Source of the DNA: an uncultured Lachnospiraceae bacterium
Lineage (GTDB): Bacteria > Bacillota > Clostridia > Lachnospirales > Lachnospiraceae
DNA: 64,000 nucleotides
Assembly (NCBI GenBank): GCA_910585295.1
Contig: CAJUDE010000037.1
Span: 1-64,000, forward strand
Direction of reading: 5' to 3'
Shown: one piece after another, positions 1-7,410 of the stretch
How positions within the stretch are numbered: position 1 is the first letter of the stretch
Layout: every line of letters begins with the position of its first letter
Made by a program: the position numbers and the translations under genes
The notes under the pieces: model-generated
What the model saw: the letters and a program-made list of their open reading frames with translations, nothing else
What the model was told of the DNA's origin: nothing
Databases searched by the model: none

Positions 1-1
1 C

Positions 2-247
2 CTTTATGATTGCACCGTCCTAATATCTTCTCATATGCTGTCGGAAATAGAATTGATGGCAGATGACATCGGCATTCTTAATCATGGCCGGCTGCTGTTC
101 GAGGGAAGTCTTGATGAACTTAGGCAGAATGCAGTACAGGCAGGTTTCGCAGCGGATAATAAGATTAGTTCCGCTAATTTGGAAGATATGTTCCTTTCCA
201 TGATTGATAAGGATAATGCAGCCAGAAAGCAGAGGGCCAGGTTATGA
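2..247 (+). CDS. ABC transporter ATP-binding protein, C-terminal part (lantibiotic-immunity type)
   Basis: The reading frame is open from base 2, so the gene begins before the window and only about the last 81 residues are seen. They start with the end of the nucleotide-binding domain: TVLISSHMLSEIE contains the H-loop (switch) histidine, and DDIGILNHGRLLFEGSLDEL is the usual strand and helix after it. The Walker motifs lie outside the window. The stop overlaps the start of the next permease gene (ATGA), so the two are translationally coupled. With two downstream permeases of about 240-254 residues, this matches the LanF-LanE-LanG layout of lantibiotic self-protection exporters (bacitracin-resistance type). 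The transported substrate is inferred from the layout only; no lantibiotic structural gene is visible. Confidence 0.85.
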   Translation, partial: LYDCTVLISSHMLSEIELMADDIGILNHGRLLFEGSLDELRQNAVQAGFAADNKISSANLEDMFLSMIDKDNAARKQRARL

Positions 248-969
248 AAACACTTATCATTGAACTTCAGAAAGAAAAAAGAACTGGCGTCATTCCGCTG
301 CTGTTATTAGTTGGTATTTTAGGAGCAGCCTATGCGTTTGTCAATTTTATTGTGCGTAAGGATACATTGCTGAATCTCCCGTTAGCTCCGATGGATATTC
401 TTTTAACACAGCTTTACGGAATGATTATGGTTTTGAATATGTTTGGTATTGTTGTAGCTGCCTGTATGGTTTATAACATGGAATTTAAAGGAACTGCAAT
501 CAAGAAGATGTATATGCTTCCGATCAGTGTTCCTAAAATGTATCTGTGCAAGTTTTTTATTTTAACGGTATTACTTTTGGCAGCGATTGTGTTGCAGAAT
601 TTAGCTTTGTTAAAAATTGCTATCAGTGACTTGCCGAAAGGTACTTTTGAAATGGGCACTTTGCTTAAATTTACAGCATATTCCTTTATTACTTCTATGC
701 CGACATTATCTTTTATGGTTTTGGTTTCCTCTCGCTTTGAAAATATGTGGATGCCTCTTGGAATAGGAGTTGCCGGATTTCTAAGCGGAATGGCCTTGGC
801 AGGTTCAAATGTCAGTTTGCTATTGGTCCACCCATTCGTTGTGATGTTAAAGCCTGCTGTTGCTATGAGCGCACAGCCAGACAATGGAATAGCTATTATA
901 TCTATGGCAGAAACATTTTTGCTGTTAGGAATAGGCTTATGGATGGCGAAACATTTACGTTATGAATAG
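244..969 (+). CDS. ABC-2 type permease, lantibiotic-immunity LanE/MutE-like
   Basis: 241-residue integral membrane protein with about six hydrophobic segments, the usual size of LanE/MutE-type permeases. The N-terminus (MKTLIIELQKEKRTG) is the typical short cytoplasmic amphipathic stretch of this family, followed by a membrane segment at residues 16-35. It would form the membrane part of an exporter with the ATPase upstream and the second permease downstream, removing lantibiotic-like or cell-wall-active peptides from the membrane. The start ATG overlaps the ATPase stop by 4 bases. Assignment is by size, topology and position in the operon; sequence conservation in this family is low, so substrate is not known. 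Confidence 0.75.
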   Translation: MKTLIIELQKEKRTGVIPLLLLVGILGAAYAFVNFIVRKDTLLNLPLAPMDILLTQLYGMIMVLNMFGIVVAACMVYNMEFKGTAIKKMYMLPISVPKMYLCKFFILTVLLLAAIVLQNLALLKIAISDLPKGTFEMGTLLKFTAYSFITSMPTLSFMVLVSSRFENMWMPLGIGVAGFLSGMALAGSNVSLLLVHPFVVMLKPAVAMSAQPDNGIAIISMAETFLLLGIGLWMAKHLRYE

Positions 970-980
970 GAGGGATTTGT

Positions 981-1745
981 GTGAATTTTTTTGATTTATT
1001 AAAGATTGAATTTAAAAAGGTAAAGCGGTCGAAAATCGTTCCTTTGATATTTATTGCACCTTTGTTAGTGGTAGTATCGGGAGTTGCCAATTTAAGCAGG
1101 TATTTTTCCCCAGAATATACAAATGCGTGGTCTGCCATGTTTATCCAGAGCGCATTAGTCTACGCTTATTATCTATTGCCATTTTCCATGATTGTTGTAT
1201 GTGTAATGATTGCAGGGCGTGAAACGCAGCATAATGGTATTCTGAAGATGCTGGCATTACCAGTCAGCCGTTATGCTTTATCTCTGGCAAAATTTGGTGT
1301 TTTGGTGTTTTACCTGTTTATGGAAATGGTCGTTTTTCTCATTGTGTTTTTGGTTACTGGCGTCGTTGCTACACACCTGGCAGGGATTACAGATACTTTA
1401 CCAGTATTTTATCTTGTAAAGTGGTGCGTAGGATTATTCCTTACTATGTTGCCATGTATAGCGGCTATGTGGGCGATTACAGTATTGTTTGAAAAAGCAT
1501 TGCTTTCTGTAGGGCTTAACCTGTTTCTTGTTATTCCTGGCGTTTTAATAGCCAATACACCGCTTTGGATTGCATATCCTTACTGTTACAGCGGTTATCT
1601 GGTATCTTGCTCACTGCATGATTTTACGGCAGAAAGCACAGGCACAGCATTTTCAGTATTTCCGTTTTTGCCATGTGCAATAGTGGTTTTTATATTAGCT
1701 CTTTTTTTAGCTGTTAAAAGATTTGGTAAGAAAGAAATGAGGTAA
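981..1745 (+). CDS. ABC-2 type permease, lantibiotic-immunity LanG/MutG-like
   Basis: 254-residue membrane protein beginning with GTG at 981, chosen because AGGAGGG lies at 968-974 with good spacing. The opening MNFFDLLKIEFKKVKRSKI is the classic start of LanG/MutG permeases: a short basic helix, then the first membrane segment. About six hydrophobic segments follow, and the protein ends in basic residues (KRFGKKEM). It sits 11 bases after the first permease and probably forms a heterodimer with it. Together the three genes look like an immunity or resistance exporter; regulators and structural genes, if any, are to the left of the window. Confidence 0.75.
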   Translation: MNFFDLLKIEFKKVKRSKIVPLIFIAPLLVVVSGVANLSRYFSPEYTNAWSAMFIQSALVYAYYLLPFSMIVVCVMIAGRETQHNGILKMLALPVSRYALSLAKFGVLVFYLFMEMVVFLIVFLVTGVVATHLAGITDTLPVFYLVKWCVGLFLTMLPCIAAMWAITVLFEKALLSVGLNLFLVIPGVLIANTPLWIAYPYCYSGYLVSCSLHDFTAESTGTAFSVFPFLPCAIVVFILALFLAVKRFGKKEMR

Positions 1746-1748
1746 ACT

Positions 1749-2045
1749 ATGGAAAAGAAAAAATTACAAAATATAAGTATTGCTGCCCTTATTATCAGTG
1801 TGCTGCCCTTTGCAACGCTGATTCCCGTATTTCTGCAAATTGTATTGCCCGATGGATTGCGTACAGTTTGGGGCGGTATCAATATTGCCTGTGTCATCAT
1901 GGGGCTGTGTCTGTCTATCATCTGTGTTAAAAATAATGAAAGCCGGAGCCTGATAAATATTATCTCTACAATTATCAGCGCCTTGCTGCTGATGCTGGTT
2001 ATCGGGATTATTATTCTGGCTTTGTTTTTATCTTTTCTTCAATAA
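1749..2045 (+). CDS. Small membrane protein of the ABC operon, function unknown
   Basis: 98-residue hydrophobic protein starting 3 bases after the stop of the second permease, with AAGAAATGAGG just upstream as ribosome binding site. It has about three predicted membrane helices (roughly residues 11-33, 42-60 and 67-96) and a basic N-terminus. Similar small DUF-type membrane proteins often follow lantibiotic-immunity or bacitracin-type ABC operons, so an accessory role in the same exporter is plausible, but no motif identifies it. The gene is the last of the operon; after it the sequence changes to insertion-sequence material. Confidence 0.6.
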   Translation: MEKKKLQNISIAALIISVLPFATLIPVFLQIVLPDGLRTVWGGINIACVIMGLCLSIICVKNNESRSLINIISTIISALLLMLVIGIIILALFLSFLQ

Positions 2046-2084
2046 GAGCTTCCTGTATAATTCAAGTATAGGGAATTCCAAGAA

Positions 2085-2359
2085 AGAAGGTTGAGAAAAA
2101 ATACCTCAGAGTAGAATAAGATTACTGACTTCGCAGGTTAGTAAAAATCTTATTGAACAGAGAGGTATCTAAAATGAATTGTAACACACAGAACGCAAAA
2201 ATTGCATCCATAACTGAAAAAACTTTGATCATTGGTATTGATGTAGGAAGTGAGACTCATTATACTCAAGCATTTGGCTGGCGCAACTATGAGTATACAA
2301 AGAAACCGCTGGAGTTCAGCAACACAGAGGCCGGATTCCAGACATTCAAAGCATGGATG
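2085..2359 (+). mobile_element. IS110-family element, left-end fragment
   Basis: From about 2085 the sequence looks like the left end of an IS110-type element: a structured non-coding segment (2099-2166), then the first 62 codons of a DEDD transposase starting at ATG 2174. The peptide contains GIDVGSETHY with the first catalytic Asp of the DEDD motif. The element breaks off at codon AWM (2357-2359), directly joined to an EamA transporter gene. No remainder of the transposase, its serine domain or a right end was found nearby, so this is a scar and not a mobile unit. The left boundary is approximate. Confidence 0.7.
2099..2167 (+). ncRNA. Structured leader of the IS110 fragment, possible bridge-RNA remnant
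   Basis: An extended hairpin can be drawn between the transporter operon and the transposase start. ATACCTC near 2101 pairs with GAGGTAT at 2162-2168, AATAAGAT pairs with ATCTTATT, and TACTGAC pairs with GTTAGTA using one G-U pair, closed by a TTCGCAG loop. In IS110 elements the non-coding end next to the recombinase encodes the bridge RNA that guides target and donor choice. This hairpin sits where such an RNA would be in the left-end subgroup. It is short, and whether it is a real bridge RNA or only an end structure cannot be decided here. Confidence 0.35.
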
Positions 2360-3208
2360 ATATGGGGGACGACATTCATATCCACCAAAGTCCTGCTTAC
2401 GGATTTTAAACCGGTGGAAATACTGTTCTTCCGCTTTGTCATGGGATTTGCGGCATTATTTTTGGTTTGCCCGCACCGTATGAAAGGCGTGGGGCGCAGG
2501 CAGGAGCTGACTTTTGTATTGGCGGGACTGTGCGGGATATGCTTATATTACCTACTGGAGAATATTGCGCTTACATATACAATGGCGTCCAACGTGGGAA
2601 CTATCATCTCGGTTGCGCCATTTTTCACGGCAATCCTGTCACGCCTGTTTTTGAAATCGGAAGGGAAGCTAAGAGCAAATTTTTTCATAGGATTTGTGGT
2701 GGCGATGGCGGGTGTTGCGCTGATCAGCTTTAACGGCTCTAAACTGGAACTAAACCCAATGGGGGATTTGCTGGCAGTCCTTGCGGCATTTGTGTGGGCG
2801 TGCTATTCCATACTGACAAGGAAAATCAGCAATTTTGGCTACCCGGTCACCCTTACCACACGCAGGACGTTCTTTTACGGGATTTTGTTCATGGTTCCAG
2901 CATTGTTCCTTTTTGATTTTGAAATCGGTCTGAAACGGTTTATGGATGTGACGCATCTGTTGAATATCTTATATCTTGGGCTGGGGGCCTCTGCGCTCTG
3001 CTTTGTGACATGGAACCTTGCGGTAAAGGTGCTTGGTGCGGTCAAGACCAGCATCTATATTTATATGGTTCCCGTCATAACGGTGGCGACTTCCGTGCCG
3101 GTGCTGAAGGAGCTGGTAACGTGGGTTTCCGTTATGGGGACATTCCTGGCGGTTGCGGGGCTTTTCCTTTCTGAATATAGCGGGAAGGGAAGTGAGAACG
3201 GTGAATAA
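2174..3208 (+). CDS. Chimeric ORF: IS110 transposase N-terminus fused to EamA/DMT transporter
   Basis: 344 residues from ATG 2174; this start is preferred over TTG 2153 because AGAGAGG lies 8 bases upstream. Residues 1-62 are the start of an IS110 transposase (GIDVGSETHY, FSNTEAGFQTFKAWM). From IWGTTFISTK onward it is a drug/metabolite transporter of the EamA family with paired EamA domains and about nine membrane segments. Normal EamA proteins begin with a full first helix ending in FIWGTTF, so the junction removes roughly half of helix 1. The fusion is in frame, so the element may now supply start codon and ribosome binding site. The transporter may instead start at the internal ATG 2357, or be inactive. 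It overlaps the next reading frame by 8 bases. Confidence 0.8.
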   Translation: MNCNTQNAKIASITEKTLIIGIDVGSETHYTQAFGWRNYEYTKKPLEFSNTEAGFQTFKAWMIWGTTFISTKVLLTDFKPVEILFFRFVMGFAALFLVCPHRMKGVGRRQELTFVLAGLCGICLYYLLENIALTYTMASNVGTIISVAPFFTAILSRLFLKSEGKLRANFFIGFVVAMAGVALISFNGSKLELNPMGDLLAVLAAFVWACYSILTRKISNFGYPVTLTTRRTFFYGILFMVPALFLFDFEIGLKRFMDVTHLLNILYLGLGASALCFVTWNLAVKVLGAVKTSIYIYMVPVITVATSVPVLKELVTWVSVMGTFLAVAGLFLSEYSGKGSENGE

Positions 3209-3581
3209 GCCTGCGATAAGGACGCAGGAGCAGGTCATTAGCCTGTTCCCCGACAGGGAAACGCAAGTCTTCCAGGGATGGGCGCTGAAAAGAATGGAAG
3301 GACAGCTTTTGGTTTATCCGCTGTATTACAAATTTTCGGATGGGGATATCCCGGAGAATATCCACAGATGCGAGGAGATCAGTCGCCAGTGCGGGGCAAG
3401 GTGCGTGTTTTGCATCGTGGAGCATACCAATTACCACCTGAGTTCCATCCTTACGGACAATGGGTACGGATTGGAAAAATGTGGCGCGGTTGGTGAATGC
3501 GATTTAACGGGGGATACCGGGGGACTTTGGGTGGAAAGGAGGGGCATATTTCATGGGACAACATTCAAAATACTCTTTTGA
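3201..3581 (+). pseudogene. GNAT-type acetyltransferase, N-terminal fragment
   Basis: The likely start is GTG 3201, overlapping the EamA stop, with GGGAAGGGAAG upstream, so the two genes were probably once an operon. The peptide (RTQEQVISLFPDRETQVFQGWALKRMEGQLL, then a segment ending LSSILTDNGYGLEKCGAV) resembles the N-terminal half of two-part GNAT acetyltransferases that run to about 250 residues. Only about 107 residues are family-like. The frame then runs into the start of an IS3 orfA and ends at 3581. The acetyl-CoA binding half is missing, so the product should be inactive. Confidence 0.5.
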
Positions 3582-3735
3582 GATGAAACTGGCTGCTGTC
3601 ACAAAGTATCTGGAGGGAAGCTTCCAAAGAACATATGCCGTCCTAGTCTGTACAGCAAGGCATGGAAAAACGGTCATACCTGAGAGCATGACTGCTGATT
3701 ACGCTCAAACTGTTTATCCCAAAACAAGCTCATAA
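3535..3735 (+). mobile_element. IS3-family (IS150-like) orfA start fragment
   Basis: An ATG at 3553, with AAAGGAGG at about 3535, opens MGQHSKYSFEMKLAAVTKYLEG, the characteristic start of the helix-turn-helix OrfA of IS150-like IS3 elements. After about 23 codons the similarity ends and the frame runs through unrelated sequence to a stop at 3735. No orfB or right end is present. This is an IS scar that also marks the break in the acetyltransferase gene just upstream. Confidence 0.55.
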
Positions 3736-4241
3736 AGATGAAATGGCATGGGAACACCTATATCGACATAAGTAATATCCACAGTATCCACATATTTAAA
3801 ACCGTATGACTGATACATTTTGACAGGTATATCATTCCCTTTCAGACAGTCTAACCGTATTGCTTTCCAACCTCTGCTCCTTGCTGTCTGGATTGCGTGT
3901 TCGACAAGCAGCTTTGAATATCCACGCCCGCCATAATCCGGCAGAACACGAAGTGCGTGCATAATGACTACTTCATTTTTTGCAGCGTTGATTTGCCAGT
4001 GAACTGTATCATATGCTCCGTCGCAATCATGGTCTAGGATATATGCCGCAACGATTTTATTATCTTCTATGCCGATAAATTGACATCCGCCTTTGATAGA
4101 TTCCTCTACCATTGATTGCGAGGGAAAACCACCTTTATCCCCGTTTGGCAGGAAACTTTTTTCACCAAGGACATCACACATTACACTGTAAAAAGACATT
4201 AGCTCTGTCAAATTGTCATTTGTAGCCTGTACAATTTTCAT
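3714..4241 (-). CDS. GNAT family N-acetyltransferase
   Basis: 175-residue single-domain GNAT protein, normal full length. The core is intact: ALRVLPDYGGRGYSKLLVEHAIQTAR carries the R/Q-x-x-G-x-G/A acetyl-CoA pyrophosphate loop (here YGGRGYS), followed by the beta-5 strand AIRLDCLKGN and the family-typical ending MYQSYGFKYV. AAGGTGG lies just before the start on the minus strand. The acceptor substrate cannot be deduced. It stands alone, facing the IS-derived mosaic, with no operon partner visible. Confidence 0.85.
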   Translation of the reverse strand: MKIVQATNDNLTELMSFYSVMCDVLGEKSFLPNGDKGGFPSQSMVEESIKGGCQFIGIEDNKIVAAYILDHDCDGAYDTVHWQINAAKNEVVIMHALRVLPDYGGRGYSKLLVEHAIQTARSRGWKAIRLDCLKGNDIPVKMYQSYGFKYVDTVDITYVDIGVPMPFHLYELVLG

Positions 4242-4246
4242 TTATT

Positions 4247-4555
4247 GCACCACCTTAGTATACAGATTTTGATGAAAATAGTTTACCACAGAAAAATTAA
4301 AATTTCCACCATCAACTTGAACGATAAGCCTTGAAGAAAAGGACATTCTCCGCCAATGAATGGCTCCCTCCTATGGTCAAGCGACAGAGATATTACGAAT
4401 CTCTGAATGCTGCAGCTTAGGCATTGATATCCCTGTAAAAAAAGCGTCAACCAATATTGACAATAACAGGCTTAATGTATAAGGTGACAGCAGAGTCACC
4501 ACCATATTGATGGAACAAGAATCTATAACGTTTTAGAAATAAGGGATTCACCTGT
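4247..4555. other. Intergenic stretch with no clear gene
   Basis: Upstream of the acetyltransferase the sequence is AT-rich and holds only short frames. A minus-strand frame at 4447-4641 is open but looks like the frame-shifted tail of the small gene that follows. No convincing promoter, terminator or repeat was seen apart from the acetyltransferase ribosome binding site. Confidence 0.4.
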
Positions 4556-4828
4556 TTACTTGACAAGGGGCATATCAATTCCTGCAGTCCGTATGCAATG
4601 CTGTTGATAGCAGTGGAAATAATGGGTATAATTATAATCACCTGGCGTGAAATTGTCGAAAATTTGTCTTTTATCGGCTACGATAAAGGGATTAAATATA
4701 ATCTGATAAGTTTCCAAATTATTCAGGCATTCTTGTAAAAGGATATTGTTTTTCCACTGGATTTTTTTGATATTCTCTTCATTTGCGTACTTCAAAATTT
4801 TCAATTTTTTTCTTTGTTCATTGTTCAT
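4556..4828 (-). CDS. Hypothetical protein, possibly frame-shifted
   Basis: A 90-residue frame starting at ATG 4828 (MNNEQRKKLKILKYANEENI), preceded by a weak GGGTGA. The first 65 residues are charged and helix-prone and look coding; the last 25 (HYFHCYQQHCIRTAGIDMP) do not. An alternative frame opens at 4641 on the same strand, suggesting a frameshift near 4640. The family was not recognised. It sits among broken genes, so it may itself be a remnant. Confidence 0.3.
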   Translation of the reverse strand: MNNEQRKKLKILKYANEENIKKIQWKNNILLQECLNNLETYQIIFNPFIVADKRQIFDNFTPGDYNYTHYFHCYQQHCIRTAGIDMPLVK

Positions 4829-4887
4829 TTTTATTTCACCCATACCGATTTTGTACTTTCTGCGCTTTCCCAACAAACTGGAAGTTA

Positions 4888-5241
4888 TCAAGTGAAAAAT
4901 TTTTTGTCTGATTTTTTACACAATAGAGCACCAACAAAAATTATGACCGCTAATACAACAATGTTATATTGTATTGGTGCTATGCCACACTGCCCAAACG
5001 GCGCCAACAAAAAGAACATTTTTGATTTTCTTAAAAGAAAGTCGTTCTAGCAGAAATCCTCTCCATGCCATTTCTTCAACAAACGCTGTTATTAGCAGGT
5101 ATATACAGCTTGTTAATAGTGATATTACTGTCAAATATGTAGCTCGCAAATTAGCAGAAAAATAGTAGCCATAGTGGGAATATCCGATTTGTTCAATTCT
5201 ATAAACTTGAAGTTATCGCTTTCTGATAACCCAATCGTCAT
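4888..5241 (-). pseudogene. CPBP-family intramembrane protease, degraded
   Basis: Three minus-strand frames together give a recognisable CPBP (Abi) glutamic-type membrane protease. The central part (4964-5149) has motif 1, AFVEEMAWRGFLLERL with the EE and R residues, and motif 2 ending in VWAVWH. The C-terminus continues in another frame (IQYNIVVLAVIIFVGALL) to a stop at 4888. The N-terminal part is in yet another frame from ATG 5241. At least two frameshifts are needed, so the gene is dead. Such proteases are often immunity proteins near bacteriocin loci, fitting the transporter operon to the left. Confidence 0.6.
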
Positions 5242-5297
5242 CTTAGTTTTTTCTCTCTGTTATATGTTTCAAATATTTATTAATAACCTCATCTCTC

Positions 5298-5528
5298 ATG
5301 ATAAAGGATAATTTATCAGCAGTTGTGACAGGAGCGGTGATTCCCCTTGCGCTTTTGCCGGAATGGATGATAGCCAGCATGAGATTTCTGCCGTTCTATT
5401 ATGTTACATATCTCCCAAGTATGCTGTTTATAGGAAAATGTGAGGATGAAGCAGTGACAGGCTTATTTGTTTTAAGTGTAAATTGCCAATTCAATCCCTG
5501 CTTATCCAAACTGATGGATAACATTTGA
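5298..5528 (+). pseudogene. ABC-2 permease, C-terminal fragment
   Basis: About 60 residues (GAVIPLALLPEWMIASMRF, then LPFYYVTYLPSMLFIGK) match the pattern near the C-terminus of ABC-2 permeases of the COG4587 type, where a G-x-x-x-P-L-x-x-x-P turn precedes the last helices. The match ends at about 5478 and the frame runs 17 more codons. No upstream part or ATPase is present. Remnant of a transporter gene. Confidence 0.45.
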
Positions 5529-5598
5529 TTATCCATACCGCCCTATCCGTCAAATCCGACGGATAACTATTAATTGTCAGTTATTTGGAGGACAGCTC

Positions 5599-6070
5599 AT
5601 GACAAAAAAGAAAAGCAGACGCAGAAGAAAGAGAACGGGAAAGGTTTTGCGGTTTATTGCAGGAATTATGGTGCAACAACATTTGGCATGGCAGTATATA
5701 TGCTGATTTTAGCTAAAACGGGAAGCAATCTAACCAGACCGGATGAATTGCTTCTCACATATATGAATTACATTTCAGAGCAGAATTATAAGGAAATGTA
5801 TCAAATGCTTGACGTAGATGCATCTAGACAGATCAGTGAGGAAGATTTTATAAAGCGCAATTCAGCTATCTCTGAAAGCGGAGGATGGAAACGTAAATAC
5901 TGTCAGAGGGTACTATCAATATGATTAGGACGGGTGTTTCCAGAACAGAAGTACAGTTAGCTATCCGGCTGATATATGGCAATATACAGAGGAAGGGTAT
6001 TTACTCCTTGAAGGAAACTATTTTTCAGATGAAAACGCGGAGAATAATGCGGTTTTCATAAAACAAGTTG
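5599..6070 (+). pseudogene. MecA/PBP N-terminal fragment joined to an unknown fragment
   Basis: ATG 5599 opens a basic start and membrane anchor (MTKKKSRRRRKRTGKVLRF). A frameshift near 5675 moves the reading into AKTGSNLTRPDELLLTYMNY, then YKEMYQMLDVDASRQISEEDF, typical of the NTF2-like N-terminal domain of MecA-type penicillin-binding proteins. Similarity ends near 5880. Another frame from about 5960 reads YPADIWQYTEEGYLLLEGNYF, resembling small hypothetical proteins found in integrative elements of gut Firmicutes. The catalytic transpeptidase domain is absent. This is deletion debris from at least two genes. Confidence 0.5.
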
Positions 6071-6072
6071 GT

Positions 6073-6684
6073 TCATTGCATTTGGTAAATGCTATGAACA
6101 GCCTGTTTAATATATTTTCTGCCTTGTTCAACAATGCCAAAAGAGTTATTTGAGAAACACCATGTAGCCATTGTGCCTCTCACAATGCTTTCAAAATAAT
6201 TGAATATTTCGTTACATGAAAAACTGGAGGATGAATATTGCAAGCTTGATTCTATTTCATTATATAATGTTTGGGAAAAGGATCGTTTATTGAAATGTTC
6301 GGACGGTCCAGGTATACATGCACTTAGATTTAGCGAATAAGCTAAGCAGGTAAGTTCATATCCAGCGTATTCTGCAAATTCAAATTCCAGATTTAAAAAG
6401 TAGGCGATACGTTCAATTACGGATTTATTAGGGTTGGAGGCTATAAATTCATTGTAATGGGTGCAAATATAGGTTCCCATATCAGCATAATAGCTTTCCC
6501 TTACAATATCTTCCTTGGAGTTGTAATGAACATAAAATGATCCTTTTGCCAATCCTGCTGTCTGGCAAATTTCACTTATAGTAACATTATTGTACCCTTT
6601 GTTTTTTATAAGTGTGACTGCTGTTTCAAATATTTTATTTTTTGTATCAACAGCTCTATCTTTACGTGTTTTTTTCTGTTCCAT
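6073..6684 (-). CDS. TetR/AcrR family transcriptional regulator
   Basis: 203 residues. Residues 11-60 form the TetR DNA-binding domain: AVTLIKNKGYNNVTISEICQ and TAGLAKGSFYVHYNSKEDI are the helix-turn-helix and its following helix. The remaining 140 residues form the variable ligand-binding half. It is divergent from the YciI-like gene, and the 115-bp gap carries a strong promoter and a long palindrome (6735-6769), so it very likely represses that gene and itself. The ligand is unknown. The gene ends abruptly against the debris to its left but appears complete. Confidence 0.9.
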   Translation of the reverse strand: MEQKKTRKDRAVDTKNKIFETAVTLIKNKGYNNVTISEICQTAGLAKGSFYVHYNSKEDIVRESYYADMGTYICTHYNEFIASNPNKSVIERIAYFLNLEFEFAEYAGYELTCLAYSLNLSACIPGPSEHFNKRSFSQTLYNEIESSLQYSSSSFSCNEIFNYFESIVRGTMATWCFSNNSFGIVEQGRKYIKQAVHSIYQMQ

Positions 6685-6708
6685 TCTTTGACTCCTTATA
6701 AAATGCTA

Positions 6709-6737
6709 TTGACAATATAAATGGTAGTAGTTAAAAT
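6709..6737 (+). promoter_or_regulatory. Sigma-A promoter of the YciI-like gene
   Basis: TTGACA at 6709-6714, a 17-base spacer, and TAAAAT at 6732-6737. The -10 element overlaps the left arm of the operator palindrome, so a bound repressor would cover the -10 and start site. Confidence 0.75.
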
Positions 6738-6769
6738 AGTGACCACGGTCATTGACTGTGGTCACTATT
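6735..6769. promoter_or_regulatory. TetR operator palindrome
   Basis: AATAGTGACCAC at 6735-6746 and GTGGTCACTATT at 6758-6769 form a perfect 12-bp inverted repeat around an 11-bp centre. The centre contains a second small palindrome (GTCATTGAC). It lies between the divergent TetR and YciI-like genes directly over the -10 of the latter, the usual arrangement for a TetR-family operator. Confidence 0.8.
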
Positions 6770-6799
6770 ATTCTAACACATTTTTGCAGGAGGTACAAT

Positions 6800-7096
6800 A
6801 TGTTTATCTTTAATCTGACTTATATCAAGCCAATTTTGGAAGTTGAAAAAATGTTACCGGCACACATTAGTTATTTGGAAAAAAACTACAACACAAAAAA
6901 ATTTATATGTTCTGGAAGGAAGAATCCACGAACTGGCGGGATAATTCTTTGTAATTGTGCCACAAAGCAGGAGGCAGAACAGATTATGGTACAAGACCCA
7001 TTCTTTAAAGAAAGTATTGCCCAATATGAAATAATTGAGTTCATACCATCTAAATCCTTGGAAGAATTTAAAGCATTTATGGAAAAAATCAAATAG
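6800..7096 (+). CDS. YciI-family protein
   Basis: 98 residues from ATG 6800, chosen over the upstream frame start because AGGAGG lies at 6788-6793. The fold signature of YciI/YCII-like proteins is present: MFIFNLTYIKPILEVEKMLPAH (first strand, with the conserved distance to a His), then CATKQEAEQIMVQDPFFKESIAQYEIIEF, the D-P-F-x-x-x-x-x-A-x-Y/F pattern of the family. These are small dimeric proteins related to muconolactone isomerase folds and are usually linked to other catabolic or regulatory genes. The single gene under TetR control suggests a role in handling whatever compound the TetR senses. Confidence 0.75.
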   Translation: MFIFNLTYIKPILEVEKMLPAHISYLEKNYNTKKFICSGRKNPRTGGIILCNCATKQEAEQIMVQDPFFKESIAQYEIIEFIPSKSLEEFKAFMEKIK

Positions 7097-7198
7097 TGGA
7101 TTAGATTGAAAAATAAGATTTTATGAAATGGAAGAATAAGTGTTTTCATGATGAAATAAATGTGGCAAGATTGGATAAGATGCCATTAATCATGTAAA

Positions 7199-7237
7199 GA
7201 CCGCCGCAGATGGCTCACCACCATATGCGGCGGTTTG
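7199..7237 (+). terminator. Hairpin after the YciI-like gene
   Basis: ACCGCCGCA at 7200-7208 pairs with TGCGGCGGT at 7226-7234, followed by a short T-containing stretch. It is about 100 bases past the YciI stop and is a plausible terminator, although the T-run is weak. Confidence 0.55.
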
Positions 7238-7410
7238 CGTTTATGCCGCCTTGCTGGGCATCCGCCCTTTTTGAGGGGGATATTGAGAGCGACAGAGGGG
7301 ATATTAAGGATAAAAATGTCAATCCTGTTACGCTGCCAAATTGTCTATTCACGCTATTGGAGTTAAAAATATTCTTATTTTTCCGATACATGAAGTGAGG
7401 AAAGAAGGAG

